Positions 56,460 to 56,723 of a DNA stretch of 56,723 nt are shown one piece after another. The position numbers and the translations under genes were made by a program. Positions within the stretch are counted from its first letter, which is position 1. Each line of letters starts with the position of its first letter. Origin of the DNA: Bacteroidales bacterium. GTDB lineage: Bacteria > Bacteroidota > Bacteroidia > Bacteroidales > UBA3824. Where the stretch lies: assembly GCA_017535325.1 (NCBI GenBank), contig JAFXUC010000074.1, forward strand, positions 1 to 56,723. Direction: 5' to 3'. A model generated the notes under the pieces. The model was not told the DNA's origin, ran no database searches, and saw nothing but the letters and a program-made list of their open reading frames with translations.

Positions 56460-56656
56460 TATCTTTACGGCATAAATTTTAAAAAGTGTTTACGAAACAG
56501 AAAATTTTTAACTAACATATTATAACATTGGGCTTTACGCTCTTATTCTCGATTTTGCAGAATCCGCCAAATTTTGTTCGACGAGAGAATGAGTTGCGAA
56601 TAAAGGGTCTGTATAAAAAGTAATTTTCTTATTTTATATACAGACCTTTTATTTTT
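56460..56656 (+). ncRNA. Candidate structured RNA with own promoter and terminator
   Basis: The stretch 56357-56723 has no gene. TATCTTTA at 56460-56467 resembles a -7 element, suggesting a start near 56474. A long imperfect stem joins 56533-56551 (CTTTACGCTCTTATTCTCG) with 56582-56605, broken by small bulges, with a 30-base loop. A strong terminator follows. Expected length is about 180 nt, the size of 6S RNA, but no signature for 6S, tmRNA, RNase P or SRP RNA was recognised. Could also be the leader of a gene beyond the window. Confidence 0.5.
56602..56656 (+). terminator. Strong terminator at the right edge
   Basis: AAAGGGTCTGTATA (56602-56615) pairs with TATACAGACCTTTT (56637-56650), including a 10-bp perfect core (GGTCTGTATA), followed by ATTTTTT. 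No ORF ends upstream on this strand, so it most likely ends a non-coding transcript. Confidence 0.88.
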
Positions 56657-56723
56657 TAATGCAGGAACAATATAAAAAAAAGCGTTTTGCGTATTTGAAC
56701 AAAAACAACAGCAATAAAAAAAC

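Noticed and set aside
56474..56656. tmRNA, RNase P RNA or SRP RNA
   Set aside because: None of their conserved sequence signatures is present.

Overview
The window is a stretch of a Bacteroidota chromosome, most likely order Bacteroidales. Three things point there. Promoters fit the Bacteroidota pattern (TTTG, about 19 bases, then TAnnTTTG) rather than the E. coli pattern. Many genes show little Shine-Dalgarno signal. The gene families are typical of the phylum: fimbrillin-like and FISUMP-like lipoproteins, an OmpA protein with TPR and PD40 repeats resembling PorE, SUMF1-fold exported proteins, and a SiaB/SiaC module. Zinc-free forms of S4, S14 and L36 agree with this. No rRNA, tRNA, CRISPR array or complete insertion sequence was found.

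Region 1 (1-2650) is accessory: a frameshifted surface lipoprotein and an Rpn/PD-(D/E)XK nuclease, each followed by a strong terminator.

Region 2 (2740-21100) is the division and cell wall (dcw) cluster: mraZ, rsmH, ftsL, ftsI, murE, mraY, murD, ftsW, murG, an unrecognised lipoprotein, murC, ftsQ, ftsA, ftsZ. Three AAAGTGGT boxes at 10-base period lie in the mraZ promoter and look like the MraZ operator. rsmH is cut by an in-frame TAA although its conserved C-terminus continues in the same frame. After ftsZ come a tandemly duplicated SiaB-type kinase and its SiaC-type substrate, then a terminator.

Region 3 (21230-38862) is a long ribosomal cluster: rpsL, rpsG, fusA, the S10, spc and alpha operons with secY, infA, rpmJ and rpoA, ending with rplQ and a terminator. 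Promoters precede rpsL, infA and rpsM. Hairpins precede rplC and rpoA. map and adk, often found near secY, are absent.

Region 4 (38884-47350) holds same-strand envelope genes: the PorE-like OmpA protein, two SUMF1-fold proteins without the formylglycine-generating cysteines, a small exported protein, a methyltransferase-like protein, a beta-propeller lipoprotein, a DUF1573 protein and a DUF445 membrane protein.

Region 5 (47347-56723) holds a HEAT/cyclophilin-like lipoprotein, a PAS-GAF histidine kinase, a TPR-SpoIIE phosphatase (a possible partner for SiaB/SiaC), a HAD hydrolase, a small barrel-like protein, glyA, an orphan nucleotidyltransferase and a candidate structured RNA of about 180 nt with its own terminator.

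The best candidates for something undescribed are the duplicated SiaB with one eroded ATP site placed behind ftsZ, the lipoprotein inside the dcw cluster, and the structured RNA at the right edge.
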